From a virus, in IMG/VR virus record IMGVR_UViG_3300019487_000018, positions 124,001 through 188,000 of that record: a stretch of 64,000 bases of DNA. One strand, given 5' to 3'. Every line of letters begins with the position of its first letter. Position 1 is the first letter of the stretch. The position numbers were made by a program, and so were the translations under genes. Under the pieces are notes generated by a model. The model did not search any database. It saw only the letters and a list, made by a program, of their open reading frames with translations, and was not told the origin of the DNA. Shown piece after piece: positions 41,792-49,252 of this stretch.

Positions 41792-42121
41792 CTATGCGGA
41801 GAAGGAGGACCCGCATCCACATGTTGAAGTAGCATTCGGATTGTGAATAGTGAATTGAGCGCCATTGAGATCTTCAAGATACTCAATAGTGGCACCAAGA
41901 AGATATTGAAAGCTCATCGGATCAACCAAGAACTTCACGCCGTCCTTTTCGATCACGGTATCGTCGTCAGCGATCTCTTTATCGAGCGTGAATCCATACT
42001 GGAAGCCGGAACAGCCTCCGCCTTGAACGAACACGCGAAGCATCAAGGAAGGATCCCCTTCTTCGGCGATCACTTCCTTGATTTTGTTAACAGAGGTAGG
42101 TGTAAATGTTATGAGATCCAT
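41792..42121 (-). CDS. A-type iron-sulfur carrier (IscA/ErpA/HesB family)
   Basis: A 109-residue protein from ATG 42121; an upstream in-frame ATG at 42142 arises from a 21-bp tandem duplication and adds seven residues. The three cluster-binding cysteines are present in GGGCSGFQY and the C-terminal CGCGSSF. A-type carriers deliver Fe-S clusters to target enzymes. The gene is 25 kb from five radical SAM genes that need [4Fe-4S] clusters, so a support role is plausible (inference). A late promoter motif overlaps its start. Confidence 0.9.
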   Translation of the reverse strand: MDLITFTPTSVNKIKEVIAEEGDPSLMLRVFVQGGGCSGFQYGFTLDKEIADDDTVIEKDGVKFLVDPMSFQYLLGATIEYLEDLNGAQFTIHNPNATSTCGCGSSFSA

Positions 42122-42152
42122 ATCTGTATTTATGAGATCCATATCTGTATTT
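42111..42152. repeat. Perfect 21-bp tandem duplication
   Basis: ATGAGATCCATATCTGTATTT occurs twice without gap (42111-42131, 42132-42152). It duplicates the start codon region of the Fe-S carrier gene and creates a CATAAATA late motif at the junction. Confidence 0.85.
42127..42134 (-). promoter_or_regulatory. T4-type late promoter motif at duplication junction
   Basis: CATAAATA on the minus strand ends six bases before the ATG at 42121. If active, transcription would start at or next to that ATG, giving a leaderless message. Confidence 0.4.
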
Positions 42153-42660
42153 AGTGAGCCAAGCTGGCGGCGTTCACCGCTTGGATCAGAGCAAATTCAG
42201 CGAATGTGAATACGCCCTCGCCCACGGACAGCAGTCGGGTTTCACCGTTTGTCGGAACAACGATGACATTGTGGCGATTGGATCCCGCATGTCTTGTGAT
42301 TACCACCGTCTCTGGTTTGCGTACAAGCGCAGCGGCTTCGTACAGCCGTTCCGGTAGAACCATTCCCACGCAAGTAATCGCTCGGTTGAGTGACTGTTCG
42401 TCTTCACTGAACGACGTGAAAGGAATTTGAGCTTCGTTTGCCAACTTTTCAAGTGACACAACCATGTTGTTTAGATCGGCGGAATTACCACCGTTCAACA
42501 CGATCATTGTCTTGTGACTCGTTGCCCACTCCCATAACAACGCCGACGCTTCGTCGTGGTTAATTGGATATTTCACGAACAACTCATGCAGGCAGTGCGC
42601 GGACTGAATCCCTTGCTGAATTGACGACAGGTAGAAGTTGCAGAAGAAGTAGGCACGCAT
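42151..42660 (-). CDS. Peptidyl-tRNA hydrolase 2-like protein
   Basis: The ATG at 42660 lies eight bases after GGAG and gives 169 residues. The N-terminus [20 protein letters not shown] with His following, [29 protein letters not shown] and LPERLYEA follow the Pth2-type fold pattern found in many large phages. Pth2 frees tRNA from stalled peptidyl-tRNA, which could matter with the phage tRNAs. Some phage members of this family have unknown activity. Confidence 0.6.
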   Translation of the reverse strand: MRAYFFCNFYLSSIQQGIQSAHCLHELFVKYPINHDEASALLWEWATSHKTMIVLNGGNSADLNNMVVSLEKLANEAQIPFTSFSEDEQSLNRAITCVGMVLPERLYEAAALVRKPETVVITRHAGSNRHNVIVVPTNGETRLLSVGEGVFTFAEFALIQAVNAASLAH

Positions 42661-42686
42661 AGTGAACTCCATGTATGGAAGTCGCC

Positions 42687-42715
42687 ATGTTACTGGACTA
42701 TCAAATTTAGGTCAA
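42687..42715 (-). promoter_or_regulatory. Sigma70-type promoter
   Basis: TTGACC and TAACAT are separated by 17 bases on the minus strand, 27 bases before the Pth2-like ATG. It diverges from the late promoter at 42729. Confidence 0.5.
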
Positions 42716-42728
42716 CAACATAGTAACC

Positions 42729-42736
42729 CATAAATA
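42729..42736 (+). promoter_or_regulatory. T4-type late promoter (CATAAATA)
   Basis: CATAAATA ends 19 bases before the ATG at 42756; AAAAGGAG lies between. Confidence 0.7.
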
Positions 42737-42755
42737 CTTGAAAAGGAGTAACCCT

Positions 42756-43190
42756 ATGGCCGCAATCACGTTTTACAACAAGTTCAAAGAAAACCAAATC
42801 GATGGCGATGCTGTTATAGATTTCGACACCGACACAATCAAGGTCATGTTGGTATCAAGCGCATATGTTCCGAACGTAGCCACGCACGATTTCAAAGATG
42901 ACGTTACCAACGAAGTTGCTGGAACGAATTACGTTGCCGGTGGTGTTGCACTTGCCTCAAAAACAGTTGTTTTGGCAGGTAGCGTGGTCACGTTTGATGC
43001 GGCTGATGCAACATGGTTGCAGAGCCTTGCAGGATTCTCGAATGCACGTTACGGCGTCATGTACAAAGACACAGGCGTTGCAGCAACAAGTCCTCTTATC
43101 GGTTATTTGAACTTCGTTACCGATAAAGGCAACGTGAGCGGTGATCTAGTAATTCAATGGAGCGCGTCGGGCATCTTCGCGCTGTCATAA
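42756..43190 (+). CDS. Virion structural protein, 144 residues
   Basis: The ATG at 42756 is chosen because an AAAAGGAG ribosome site precedes it. The protein is beta-rich and without Cys (ITFYNKFKENQIDGDAVIDF, YVAGGVALASKTVVL, DLVIQWSASGIFALS). It resembles small capsid-decoration or tail proteins of tailed phages. With the next gene it forms a two-gene plus-strand late unit inside the minus-strand region. Confidence 0.7.
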   Translation: MAAITFYNKFKENQIDGDAVIDFDTDTIKVMLVSSAYVPNVATHDFKDDVTNEVAGTNYVAGGVALASKTVVLAGSVVTFDAADATWLQSLAGFSNARYGVMYKDTGVAATSPLIGYLNFVTDKGNVSGDLVIQWSASGIFALS

Positions 43191-43208
43191 TCTTGCTGGG
43201 GGCAAGAA

Positions 43209-44336
43209 ATGACTGTAATTGCGCAAGCGACGACGCAACCGCGCCATGCACATATCAGTTCATTGTGGCACGGGGAAGAAACCGTCTTCACCTCCACATC
43301 AATTATCCGTGCTGTTGCAACGGACAATGATTACTTCAAGCTAGACAACTTCGTTCTCGACATTCCTGTCAATACAACGATTAAAGGAATCGTCCTTGCG
43401 ATTAACTACCGAATCGTTGGTCGTTGTGAAGTAGCCTTTGAAACGATTCAACTATTAAAGAACGGAATCCCAGTTGGATCAAATAAAGCCGATCCAACCA
43501 GTGCGCTCCCACCTCGAACAACAAGCGCGACCCCACCGGCCCGTTTTGGCAGTACCGCTGATTTGTGGGGGACAACTTGGACGCCGGCAGAAATAAACGA
43601 CAACGAATTTGGCGTGCAAATTCGTGCTGTGGCACTAGCTCCATTGTTACCATCACTGTTTATTGACGGCGTTGACATTACGGTCTACTACGAAGGAAGT
43701 AGTCAGGCTGCTTTGGATCAATATACGATTCCATCGACAGCCGAGTTAAGCTTTTCCACTGAAGAGCATAACGTGATTTCGTCGATCGCTGTTGACATGG
43801 CTAGCTTAACTCTGACGTCGTTTGAAGTTACAACTCCGGAATTAGTCACACTTGCTGTTTTGCAGCTTCAACCACAAGACGCAAAGATTGATGATCTCGT
43901 TTCGCCTGATACGGCGGCCTTGACTCTTAACTCGTTTGCCGCTGTTGTCGGCGGAATTGTTTCCGTCCCGGTACCTGCAGCGTTAAGCTTAGGAACTTTT
44001 AACGCTTTAATCGATGATCTAGTCGCACCTGACCTAGCTACACTTGCTTTGACTTCCCCACAAGCTAAGATCGACGATAGAGTCCTTGCTGTTGTAGGCA
44101 GTCTGGTTTTGGTTAGTTACGATGCTGCCGTGCTCTATCCCGAAATCATTTCTGTGGAAACAGCTGAACTGTTCCTACAAACGTTTGAGGTGAATACACC
44201 AACGATCATTCATGTCGCGTCGCCAGGAGCATCACTGACGCTGACGTCCTTCGAACACGAAATTGTTGGTACAACACGCGTGTTTCCGGATCTTGGCACT
44301 CAAAGTTTTGAATCAGGTGACCACATAATTACGTAA
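43209..44336 (+). CDS. Repeat-containing virion protein, 375 residues
   Basis: Residues 1-160 form a beta-rich domain (DIPVNTTIKGIVLAINYRIV, FIDGVDITVYYEG). Residues 170-370 hold about seven units of 25-30 residues with a core such as ASLTLTSFEVTTP or AALTLNSFAAVV. The units suggest a stalk of stacked strands. It follows the small virion protein by 18 bases and ends at a converging minus-strand gene. Structural role is inferred from the late promoter and composition. Confidence 0.7.
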   Translation: MTVIAQATTQPRHAHISSLWHGEETVFTSTSIIRAVATDNDYFKLDNFVLDIPVNTTIKGIVLAINYRIVGRCEVAFETIQLLKNGIPVGSNKADPTSALPPRTTSATPPARFGSTADLWGTTWTPAEINDNEFGVQIRAVALAPLLPSLFIDGVDITVYYEGSSQAALDQYTIPSTAELSFSTEEHNVISSIAVDMASLTLTSFEVTTPELVTLAVLQLQPQDAKIDDLVSPDTAALTLNSFAAVVGGIVSVPVPAALSLGTFNALIDDLVAPDLATLALTSPQAKIDDRVLAVVGSLVLVSYDAAVLYPEIISVETAELFLQTFEVNTPTIIHVASPGASLTLTSFEHEIVGTTRVFPDLGTQSFESGDHIIT

Positions 44337-44347
44337 TTTACTTACCA

Positions 44348-44581
44348 CTATTCGCCACCGCCTCCGCCATCACCACCACCGTTACCACCATTGCCACTGC
44401 CATTACTACCACCTGGCATGCCCCAGTAGTAACCGCCAAAGCCACCAAAGCCACCAAAGCCATAGAACGTACCTGTGCGTGACTTCTTACGTCGTGAAGC
44501 AAATGTTAGGACTTTTGGCTTCCTACGCTTCGAATGTTTCTTCTTGCGCTTGCCTTCTGTAAGAACGTGTTCAAGCAACAT
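44348..44581 (-). CDS. Small basic and glycine-rich protein
   Basis: This is a 77-residue protein with two parts: a basic N-terminus (KRKKKHSKRRKPK) and a glycine tail (GFGGFGGFGGYYWG then GNGGNGGGDGGGGG). The low complexity suggests disorder or phase-separating behaviour, perhaps binding nucleic acid. Its ATG overlaps the stop of the upstream lysine-rich gene. Confidence 0.65.
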   Translation of the reverse strand: MLLEHVLTEGKRKKKHSKRRKPKVLTFASRRKKSRTGTFYGFGGFGGFGGYYWGMPGGSNGSGNGGNGGGDGGGGGE

Positions 44582-44823
44582 TATTTGTCCCCTGCACGCT
44601 TACCAGATTTTGTCATATCGAACCACATGTTGCCAGCGACGTAAGATGGCTCTTTTGGTTCTTTCATGAATGGAACATCCTTCTTGGTGAGAGTAACTTT
44701 TGCTGCAGCCTTGCCACCACGCTTAGCTTTTTTCTTTGGTGCTTTCTTTGCTTTCTTTTTTGCAGCTTCTACCAATTGTTCCTGCTTTTCGTTGATGTCC
44801 AGCAGTTCTTTCAGGATGCTCAT
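44581..44823 (-). CDS. Lysine-rich, histone-H1-like small protein
   Basis: This 80-residue protein has an N-terminal helix (ILKELLDINEKQEQLVE) followed by AKKKAKKAPKKKAKRGGKAA, like histone H1 tails and phage DNA-packaging or internal head proteins. A CTAAATA late-type motif lies 24 bases upstream. Its role is probably nucleic-acid binding in the head or during takeover (inference). Confidence 0.7.
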   Translation of the reverse strand: MSILKELLDINEKQEQLVEAAKKKAKKAPKKKAKRGGKAAAKVTLTKKDVPFMKEPKEPSYVAGNMWFDMTKSGKRAGDK

Positions 44824-44847
44824 AGCTTTCTCCTTGTTCTCAGGAGA

Positions 44848-44855
44848 TATTTAGT
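44848..44855 (-). promoter_or_regulatory. Late promoter variant (ACTAAATA)
   Basis: ACTAAATA on the minus strand ends 24 bases before the ATG at 44823. Confidence 0.45.
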
Positions 44856-44881
44856 CAACCAACGGGGTAAAATACGAAAGA

Positions 44882-45115
44882 TCAGTGTACAGATGCGGTT
44901 GCATGGGCTTCCAACCCAGCAAGAACGTCGTCTTTGTGGGCAAGAAGCTTGTCTGTGATTTCAAAAAGTGTATCCCAATCTTTGTCGTCCGGAGTAAGAC
45001 CAAGATCGAGCAAAAGTTGTCCAAGACAAAACACACGCTCGCCTTGTTCATATTGTTCGAGGACTGTTTTCAGGATCAAATACTGAACCAGAGCATCACG
45101 CTGCGTCTCCATCAA
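44882..45115 (-). CDS. Small helical hypothetical protein
   Basis: This is a 77-residue acidic protein (LVQYLILKTVLEQYEQGERV, DKDWDTLFEITDKLLAHKDD). Its start overlaps the end of the next upstream gene by 20 bases. No recognised family. Confidence 0.65.
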   Translation of the reverse strand: MMETQRDALVQYLILKTVLEQYEQGERVFCLGQLLLDLGLTPDDKDWDTLFEITDKLLAHKDDVLAGLEAHATASVH

Positions 45116-45368
45116 GTTTCACTCCTAACTCAAGAGCACGCAGATGCATGTCTTGCATGTCAACCTCAAGCTGAAGCAGGATGGCCGCCGCGTGGTCATA
45201 ATGTGTAGTTGCCACACGAGCGTTAGCCGGATCTTCACGCATTGCGGCGTAATAGTTGACCCGTTTCCTTGCCTGAGCTAATCGAATAGCAGCTTGTCGG
45301 TAATCCGACAAAAGCTTCTCACGTTCTTGATGTTCATTGCGTTCACGTTGGAACGAATGTAGTTTCAT
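45096..45368 (-). CDS. Small coiled-coil-like protein
   Basis: This is a 90-residue protein with a long charged helix (QRERNEHQEREKLLSDYRQA) and a second helix (AAAILLQLEVDMQDMHLRAL). Its leader contains a hairpin that includes the ribosome site. Function unknown. Confidence 0.68.
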   Translation of the reverse strand: MKLHSFQRERNEHQEREKLLSDYRQAAIRLAQARKRVNYYAAMREDPANARVATTHYDHAAAILLQLEVDMQDMHLRALELGVKLDGDAA

Positions 45369-45390
45369 AGGTTCACCTTTCGATGAACCT
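45369..45390 (-). promoter_or_regulatory. Leader hairpin around ribosome site
   Basis: AGGTTCA and TGAACCT pair across an eight-base loop (TCGAAAGG on the minus strand) that holds the Shine-Dalgarno bases of the gene starting at 45368. This could make translation conditional. Confidence 0.4.
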
Positions 45391-45397
45391 ATTTACG
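45390..45397 (-). promoter_or_regulatory. Late promoter variant (CGTAAATA)
   Basis: CGTAAATA on the minus strand ends 21 bases before the ATG at 45368, directly before the leader hairpin. Confidence 0.4.
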
Positions 45398-45401
45398 TGA
45401 T

Positions 45402-45620
45402 TTACTTGTCGTCTTTCTTGAGAACAGCACCGTCTTTGTACTCTTGGACGATGACGTAACCTGCTGGGAATGGCTTGACGTTTGTGATCAGACGCTTTCC
45501 TTCAGAATTGACAAGAACGTACACGTGTGGCGTATATGTTTCGTTGTTGACGATTGGGTCGTGGTTCGCTGCAAACGTGAAAGTTGGAACGAGAGCAAGC
45601 ACGGCAAGTAGGGTTTTCAT
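45402..45620 (-). CDS. Small exported protein
   Basis: This is a 72-residue protein with a Sec signal peptide (KTLLAVLALVPTFTFA, cleavage before ANHD). The mature 55 residues are beta-rich (HVYVLVNSEGKRLITNV) and end in lysines. It is probably periplasmic. Function unknown. Confidence 0.7.
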   Translation of the reverse strand: MKTLLAVLALVPTFTFAANHDPIVNNETYTPHVYVLVNSEGKRLITNVKPFPAGYVIVQEYKDGAVLKKDDK

Positions 45621-45644
45621 AGGTAAAGTCTCCTTTATGAAATA

Positions 45645-45944
45645 CTACGACGGCTTTTCAAGTTTGTCAAGCAGGCGATCCAGCTCCTGCTTGAAACGTA
45701 ACGCACGAGCCTGTTCACACACTGCGTTTTCCAATGCGTGCTGGATTTTTGTACGCAGAATATTCACAGGAGGATGATCAATGATTTCGTACTCAGTGCC
45801 TCTGTACTTGTCGGAGTATGAATGATCTTGATCGATTTGCGTCAGACGTTCTTCTAGCTCATTCATTGAATACACTTCAATGTAGTCTGGATGGTTCTTG
45901 GTTGTCCACCACGCCCAGGTGGTCCAAACTTTGGCCCAAATCAT
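45645..45944 (-). CDS. Hypothetical protein
   Basis: The ATG at 45944 overlaps the stop of the tiny membrane protein gene (ATGA) and gives 99 residues. It is rich in Trp at the N-terminus (WAKVWTTWAWWTTKNH) with a helical C-terminus (TKIQHALENAVCEQARALRF). Function unknown. Confidence 0.65.
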   Translation of the reverse strand: MIWAKVWTTWAWWTTKNHPDYIEVYSMNELEERLTQIDQDHSYSDKYRGTEYEIIDHPPVNILRTKIQHALENAVCEQARALRFKQELDRLLDKLEKPS

Positions 45945-46042
45945 ACGATCACTGCCACGACGGCGATGACAATCAGTACGGCAATAACGCCGAGCAATAT
46001 CTTCACAACAGCGGTAGGCTCTTTTCCATAATTGTAGTCCAT
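45941..46042 (-). CDS. Tiny single-span membrane protein
   Basis: A 33-residue frame: DYNYGKEPTAVVK then a hydrophobic helix (LLGVIAVLIVIAVVAVIV) to the C-terminus. GAGGATAATC precedes the ATG and the stop overlaps the next start, so it is likely to be translated. It could modulate an envelope protein, as many phage miniproteins do. Confidence 0.6.
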   Translation of the reverse strand: MDYNYGKEPTAVVKILLGVIAVLIVIAVVAVIV

Positions 46043-46050
46043 GATTATCC

Positions 46051-46665
46051 TCAGAACGGTTGAGTAGGTGGTTGATGTAATGCGCGCACAAGTTCAACTT
46101 GTGACATCAACACGTGTTTGATGTTTTCGTATGCCGGCTCTTGTTGTGGAAATTGTCGTCGAGCAATGCGCAACATTGGAAGAATGTACTCTTCCACTTC
46201 ATCACAATAGTTTGTTTGTTTCTCTGGTGAGAATACTCCAACCATTGTTTGGACATTGTGGATTCGATCTGCGCCTTTACAAACCGAAGCAATTGGATCG
46301 GTAGCCATTGCAGCATAGTATTCAGTATTTGATTTCCCTTTCGTTTTCGTCAACAAGTCAACGCTAGCTCCAATTCTGTCGCCAAACATTTTGTAGATAG
46401 CATCGAGCGGCACAGGATGATCCTCAACAACGTCGTGCAGAAGTGCCGACGCAACAGTTTCCTGTGGCCAAAGAAGCGATGTGTGAATCGTTCGCAAATA
46501 GTGAGCAATTCGAATCTGATGTTCGAATTCGGGCGTAACTCTGTCTTTGCGAAATCCAACATGTATCTCTGCTCCATATTCAAGAGCCTTGATTGCTGTG
46601 TACCACTGCCGTCCGAGCATCCAGTAACGCAACGTCAGTTTGAGTTTGTTGAAGTGGCCTCGCAT
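46051..46665 (-). CDS. HD-domain (p)ppGpp hydrolase-like protein
   Basis: This is a 204-residue protein. H49-x2-R52 (HQIRIA), H77-D78 with E81-D82 (LLHDVVED) and ADRIHNVQT (D133, N137) match the metal-binding and ppGpp-binding motifs of the RelA/SpoT hydrolase and MESH1 families. No synthetase domain is present. The enzyme would remove pyrophosphate from alarmones and prevent a starvation response during infection. Other HD nucleotidases cannot be excluded. Confidence 0.78.
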   Translation of the reverse strand: MRGHFNKLKLTLRYWMLGRQWYTAIKALEYGAEIHVGFRKDRVTPEFEHQIRIAHYLRTIHTSLLWPQETVASALLHDVVEDHPVPLDAIYKMFGDRIGASVDLLTKTKGKSNTEYYAAMATDPIASVCKGADRIHNVQTMVGVFSPEKQTNYCDEVEEYILPMLRIARRQFPQQEPAYENIKHVLMSQVELVRALHQPPTQPF

Positions 46666-46677
46666 ATTACCTCCAGT

Positions 46678-46881
46678 TCAATCCGTACACGTATTGAACG
46701 TTCGTGAACTGTCGCGATAGTGAAGACATGCTGCACAATTGTAGATCAGATCTTCGATCATTGTTGGTGCTGGACGACACGCAAACAGCGTTTCGGGTGG
46801 TCCGAGATTGTCCGGATAAACTTCGAGGTCCTCAGCAGACGCCGTCGAGAACATGAGAACCATGGCAATGATTGTTCTCAT
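46678..46881 (-). CDS. Small exported protein with Cys residues
   Basis: The ATG at 46881 follows GGAGGAAAA and gives 67 residues. A signal peptide (RTIIAMVLMFSTASA) precedes EDLEVYPD. The mature part has four Cys (FACRP, NCAACLHY and NTC), enough for two disulfides. It is probably periplasmic. Function unknown. Confidence 0.7.
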   Translation of the reverse strand: MRTIIAMVLMFSTASAEDLEVYPDNLGPPETLFACRPAPTMIEDLIYNCAACLHYRDSSRTFNTCTD

Positions 46882-47087
46882 TTTTCCTCCATTAACACTT
46901 TGTGACGATCTTGAACAGACATCTTTGTCCAAATCTCTCGAAGCCAACCGTCAATTTCAGCGACCTCGGTGTCGTCTAAAATTCCCGATAGTTGCCCTTG
47001 TTCCAGATCTCGCTTCAACATTTGGTATTCTTCAACGAGCGTCAATTCTGCTGTCGGTTGAAAAACAACCTTCGTTTCTTGACTCAC
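46878..47087 (-). CDS. Small hypothetical protein
   Basis: This is a 69-residue acidic helical protein (LTLVEEYQMLKRDLEQGQLS, DTEVAEIDGWLREIW). Both ends overlap neighbours by ATGA, so it is coupled to the exported protein after it and the gene before it. Confidence 0.65.
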   Translation of the reverse strand: MSQETKVVFQPTAELTLVEEYQMLKRDLEQGQLSGILDDTEVAEIDGWLREIWTKMSVQDRHKVLMEEK

Positions 47088-47488
47088 ATGACCTCCGTTT
47101 TCGGTCCTTCAAAAACAAGATAGTTGTCGCGAAGAACTCGCTCAACAGCAACTCCAACAAGGTACATTTTGTTCGAATTGAGAGCGTTTGCACGTTCGAG
47201 TGGCTCGTAGGTTCCCTTTAGCCGTTCGTTAAAATCTGCAATGCGAAGTTGCGGAAGAAAGTACACAGTGATCTTCTCAGGATCTTCAACACGAACACTC
47301 ACGCCAGTAGGCGACGGTGCAATGATTACATTGTTGTTATCGTCGATCAACGCAGCTAACGCTTTGTGGAGGTTGAGAGCAAGTTGTTCGATCTCACCGA
47401 CCTCTGTTCCTCCGAGGACAGTCATTGTCATTCCTGGGAATTGAGTTTTAAGCGCACTAACAACAGCATCAAGATCAGTCTTGTCCAT
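47084..47488 (-). CDS. Hypothetical protein
   Basis: This is a 134-residue mixed alpha/beta protein (VVSALKTQFPGMTMTVLGGT, KITVYFLPQLRIADFNE). GAGGA lies before the ATG. It starts the operon running down to 45402. No recognised domain. Confidence 0.68.
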   Translation of the reverse strand: MDKTDLDAVVSALKTQFPGMTMTVLGGTEVGEIEQLALNLHKALAALIDDNNNVIIAPSPTGVSVRVEDPEKITVYFLPQLRIADFNERLKGTYEPLERANALNSNKMYLVGVAVERVLRDNYLVFEGPKTEVM

Positions 47489-47719
47489 TTAGTCCTCGAA
47501 TTTCACTTTGAAACATACTCTGTCTTTCCAGCTTCGCCACACAAGCGCGGGAAACGATTGTTTCTTCTTGTTTTTAACTTTGAAAGGGTTCTGATACAAC
47601 TATAATGAAGAGGACCGTATGTGTTTGCAAGACGAAAATGCAACGACTGAGATTTCATGTTACCCTCATAGGTTGACTTTCAGTATACATCAACCATTTC
47701 ACCCAACCAACTCTGAACA
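47489..47719. other. Intergenic region with possible plus-strand promoter
   Basis: On the plus strand, TTGAAA and TATAAT are 15 bases apart near 47580-47607. A 36-residue plus-strand frame (start MCLQDENATTEISC) follows but has no convincing ribosome site. Nothing is seen on the minus strand. Confidence 0.35.
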
Positions 47720-48259
47720 CTATTGTTGAGGGAAGTTGGCACATGACTTGACGATTTCATCACGGACCTTCATGATAAAATCGGTGCTGTGATAAACGTT
47801 CCACAGCACTTCACCCATACCTTTTGTAATGTCTTTGAATTCTGGATCGCAGTGGTGTTTGCGCGTTGGGTTGTAGGTCGCCTGTTTGTGATTCCAGTCG
47901 AACTCTCGCATGAGAAACAAGTAATGCGTTATCTCATGTCCAATCGCCCACGTCACAAGCAGACGATCTTCCATGTCAACTACTCGCGGAGCAATGCTGA
48001 TTTGAATCGGATAGTTTGGCTCCTGTACCGTTGGATATTGCATTGCCATCCGAGCGATTCGCGGCACTTCCCAATCGAGTGTGATTGGTGGGGGAGGAAG
48101 ATCGTCTGGAGCACCAACACGCTTCTTTCCGTACTCCCATAGTCTGTTCACCAACTCGAGATCAATTGGAACAGGCGGAACAACGATCTGCTCGATTTGT
48201 GGCCCTGCAAAACATACCGTTGAAAACAGTGTGGTGATTATCGTGCAAACAGCATGCAC
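47720..48259 (-). CDS. Exported HEXXH metallopeptidase-like protein
   Basis: A GTG at 48259, within the end of the lipoprotein gene, gives 179 residues with a signal peptide (TIITTLFSTVCFA, then GPQIEQ). IGHEITHYLF is an HEXXH zinc motif, and later acidic and His residues (RKHHCDPEFKD) could complete a site. Proline-rich DDLPPPPITLDW follows the signal. It may act on the cell envelope in the periplasm. The start codon is uncertain because no strong ribosome site is seen. Confidence 0.6.
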   Translation of the reverse strand: MHAVCTIITTLFSTVCFAGPQIEQIVVPPVPIDLELVNRLWEYGKKRVGAPDDLPPPPITLDWEVPRIARMAMQYPTVQEPNYPIQISIAPRVVDMEDRLLVTWAIGHEITHYLFLMREFDWNHKQATYNPTRKHHCDPEFKDITKGMGEVLWNVYHSTDFIMKVRDEIVKSCANFPQQ

Positions 48260-48504
48260 TGCTCGACGACAACTGTCCCTTGTGCAACTCCATACGGCGA
48301 GTCTTCTTTGAAGTAGCATTTTCCACTTGATGGTTCGTACCACAGGGTCCATAGCGACTGCTCCTTCCATGTGATGTTGATCAGTTGCCAACTCGGATCT
48401 GGTTTGTTAAGACTTGCCGTGCCCCCAAAGCGCGCCATGTTGTTATCCGTACATCCACTGACGAGCAAAGCCAGCGCAAAAACCAAGCCAAGTGTTGCTT
48501 TCAT
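48238..48504 (-). CDS. Phage-encoded lipoprotein
   Basis: An 88-residue protein with a type II signal peptide: KATLGLVFALALLVSGC, lipobox LVSGC, then TDNN. The mature part is short with Trp-rich strands (WQLINITWKEQSLWTLWYE). Lipoproteins of this size in phages are often associated with blocking superinfection at the membrane. Confidence 0.78.
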   Translation of the reverse strand: MKATLGLVFALALLVSGCTDNNMARFGGTASLNKPDPSWQLINITWKEQSLWTLWYEPSSGKCYFKEDSPYGVAQGTVVVEQCMLFAR

Positions 48505-48531
48505 CGTTGATCTCCTAAGTATCGATTCAAC

Positions 48532-48741
48532 TTAGTCGTTCTCTAGGGGAACGTCAACGCATGTTTTCTTATACTCGTCAAATGCTGCGCGAATCACGGC
48601 GCCTTCATCAAGCGCCGTACGAATCGCGTTAACAACTTTTGAGTCTGAGGTGTTGATCCCGACCTCGCGCAAAGCGTCACAGAACTTCCAGTGTGCTCGG
48701 ATTTTCTGCTCGGTGTTGTAAATCACTTCACACATTTTCAT
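48532..48741 (-). CDS. Small hypothetical protein
   Basis: The ATG at 48741 lies inside the end of the phosphatase gene and gives 69 residues (KMCEVIYNTEQKIRAHWKFC). Helical, acidic. No recognised family. Confidence 0.6.
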   Translation of the reverse strand: MKMCEVIYNTEQKIRAHWKFCDALREVGINTSDSKVVNAIRTALDEGAVIRAAFDEYKKTCVDVPLEND

Positions 48742-49252
48742 CAGGGAGATCCTTAAACGCTGCTTCAAGATCCTCTTGACGTTTAGCGCGAAGGCCAGCC
48801 ATCTCAGTGATCCGATTATACACGGTTCGATTTGGCTGATACACACCTTGTGCAGCAAACTCACGAATTCGACGAGTTTCGTCAACAAGGCCAAGAATGT
48901 CTCCTGCAGCTAAAGCAACAGCTGGTGAACGTGAGTATCCAGCGTCGCAATGGACAATCAGACAATCTTTGTCAGCATGTTGGCGGACGAAGTCAACAAT
49001 TGTCTGTGCTTCCCATTCAGTAATTGGCTGAATTAACTCTCTCAGACCGTTGCCAGACGCCCAACGCATCAGATCGTCATTATCCTCAACGTCCGCAAAC
49101 TTGCGGTAAAGGATGTCTTCGAACTCTTCGCGAAACTTCAGCGGCTTAAAGTTCTTGTACGAGGTGATCCGGATGAGTACAGTCCGCCCCAGCCCCTCCG
49201 ATTTCGGACTGACTTCGCGAATTGCATTTCTGTTTGAGATCAGGAGTCTCAT
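48728..49252 (-). CDS. Dual-specificity/tyrosine phosphatase-like protein
   Basis: The ATG at 49252 follows AGGAAAAGAG and gives 174 residues. LIVHCDAGYSRSPAVALA carries the C-x5-R signature (C102, R108), with the Ser after Arg. A conserved Asp ahead of the loop is not certain. Such enzymes remove phosphate from Tyr, Ser/Thr or from nucleotides and RNA. The helix after the loop is long. Its targets in infection are unknown. Confidence 0.75.
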   Translation of the reverse strand: MRLLISNRNAIREVSPKSEGLGRTVLIRITSYKNFKPLKFREEFEDILYRKFADVEDNDDLMRWASGNGLRELIQPITEWEAQTIVDFVRQHADKDCLIVHCDAGYSRSPAVALAAGDILGLVDETRRIREFAAQGVYQPNRTVYNRITEMAGLRAKRQEDLEAAFKDLPDENV

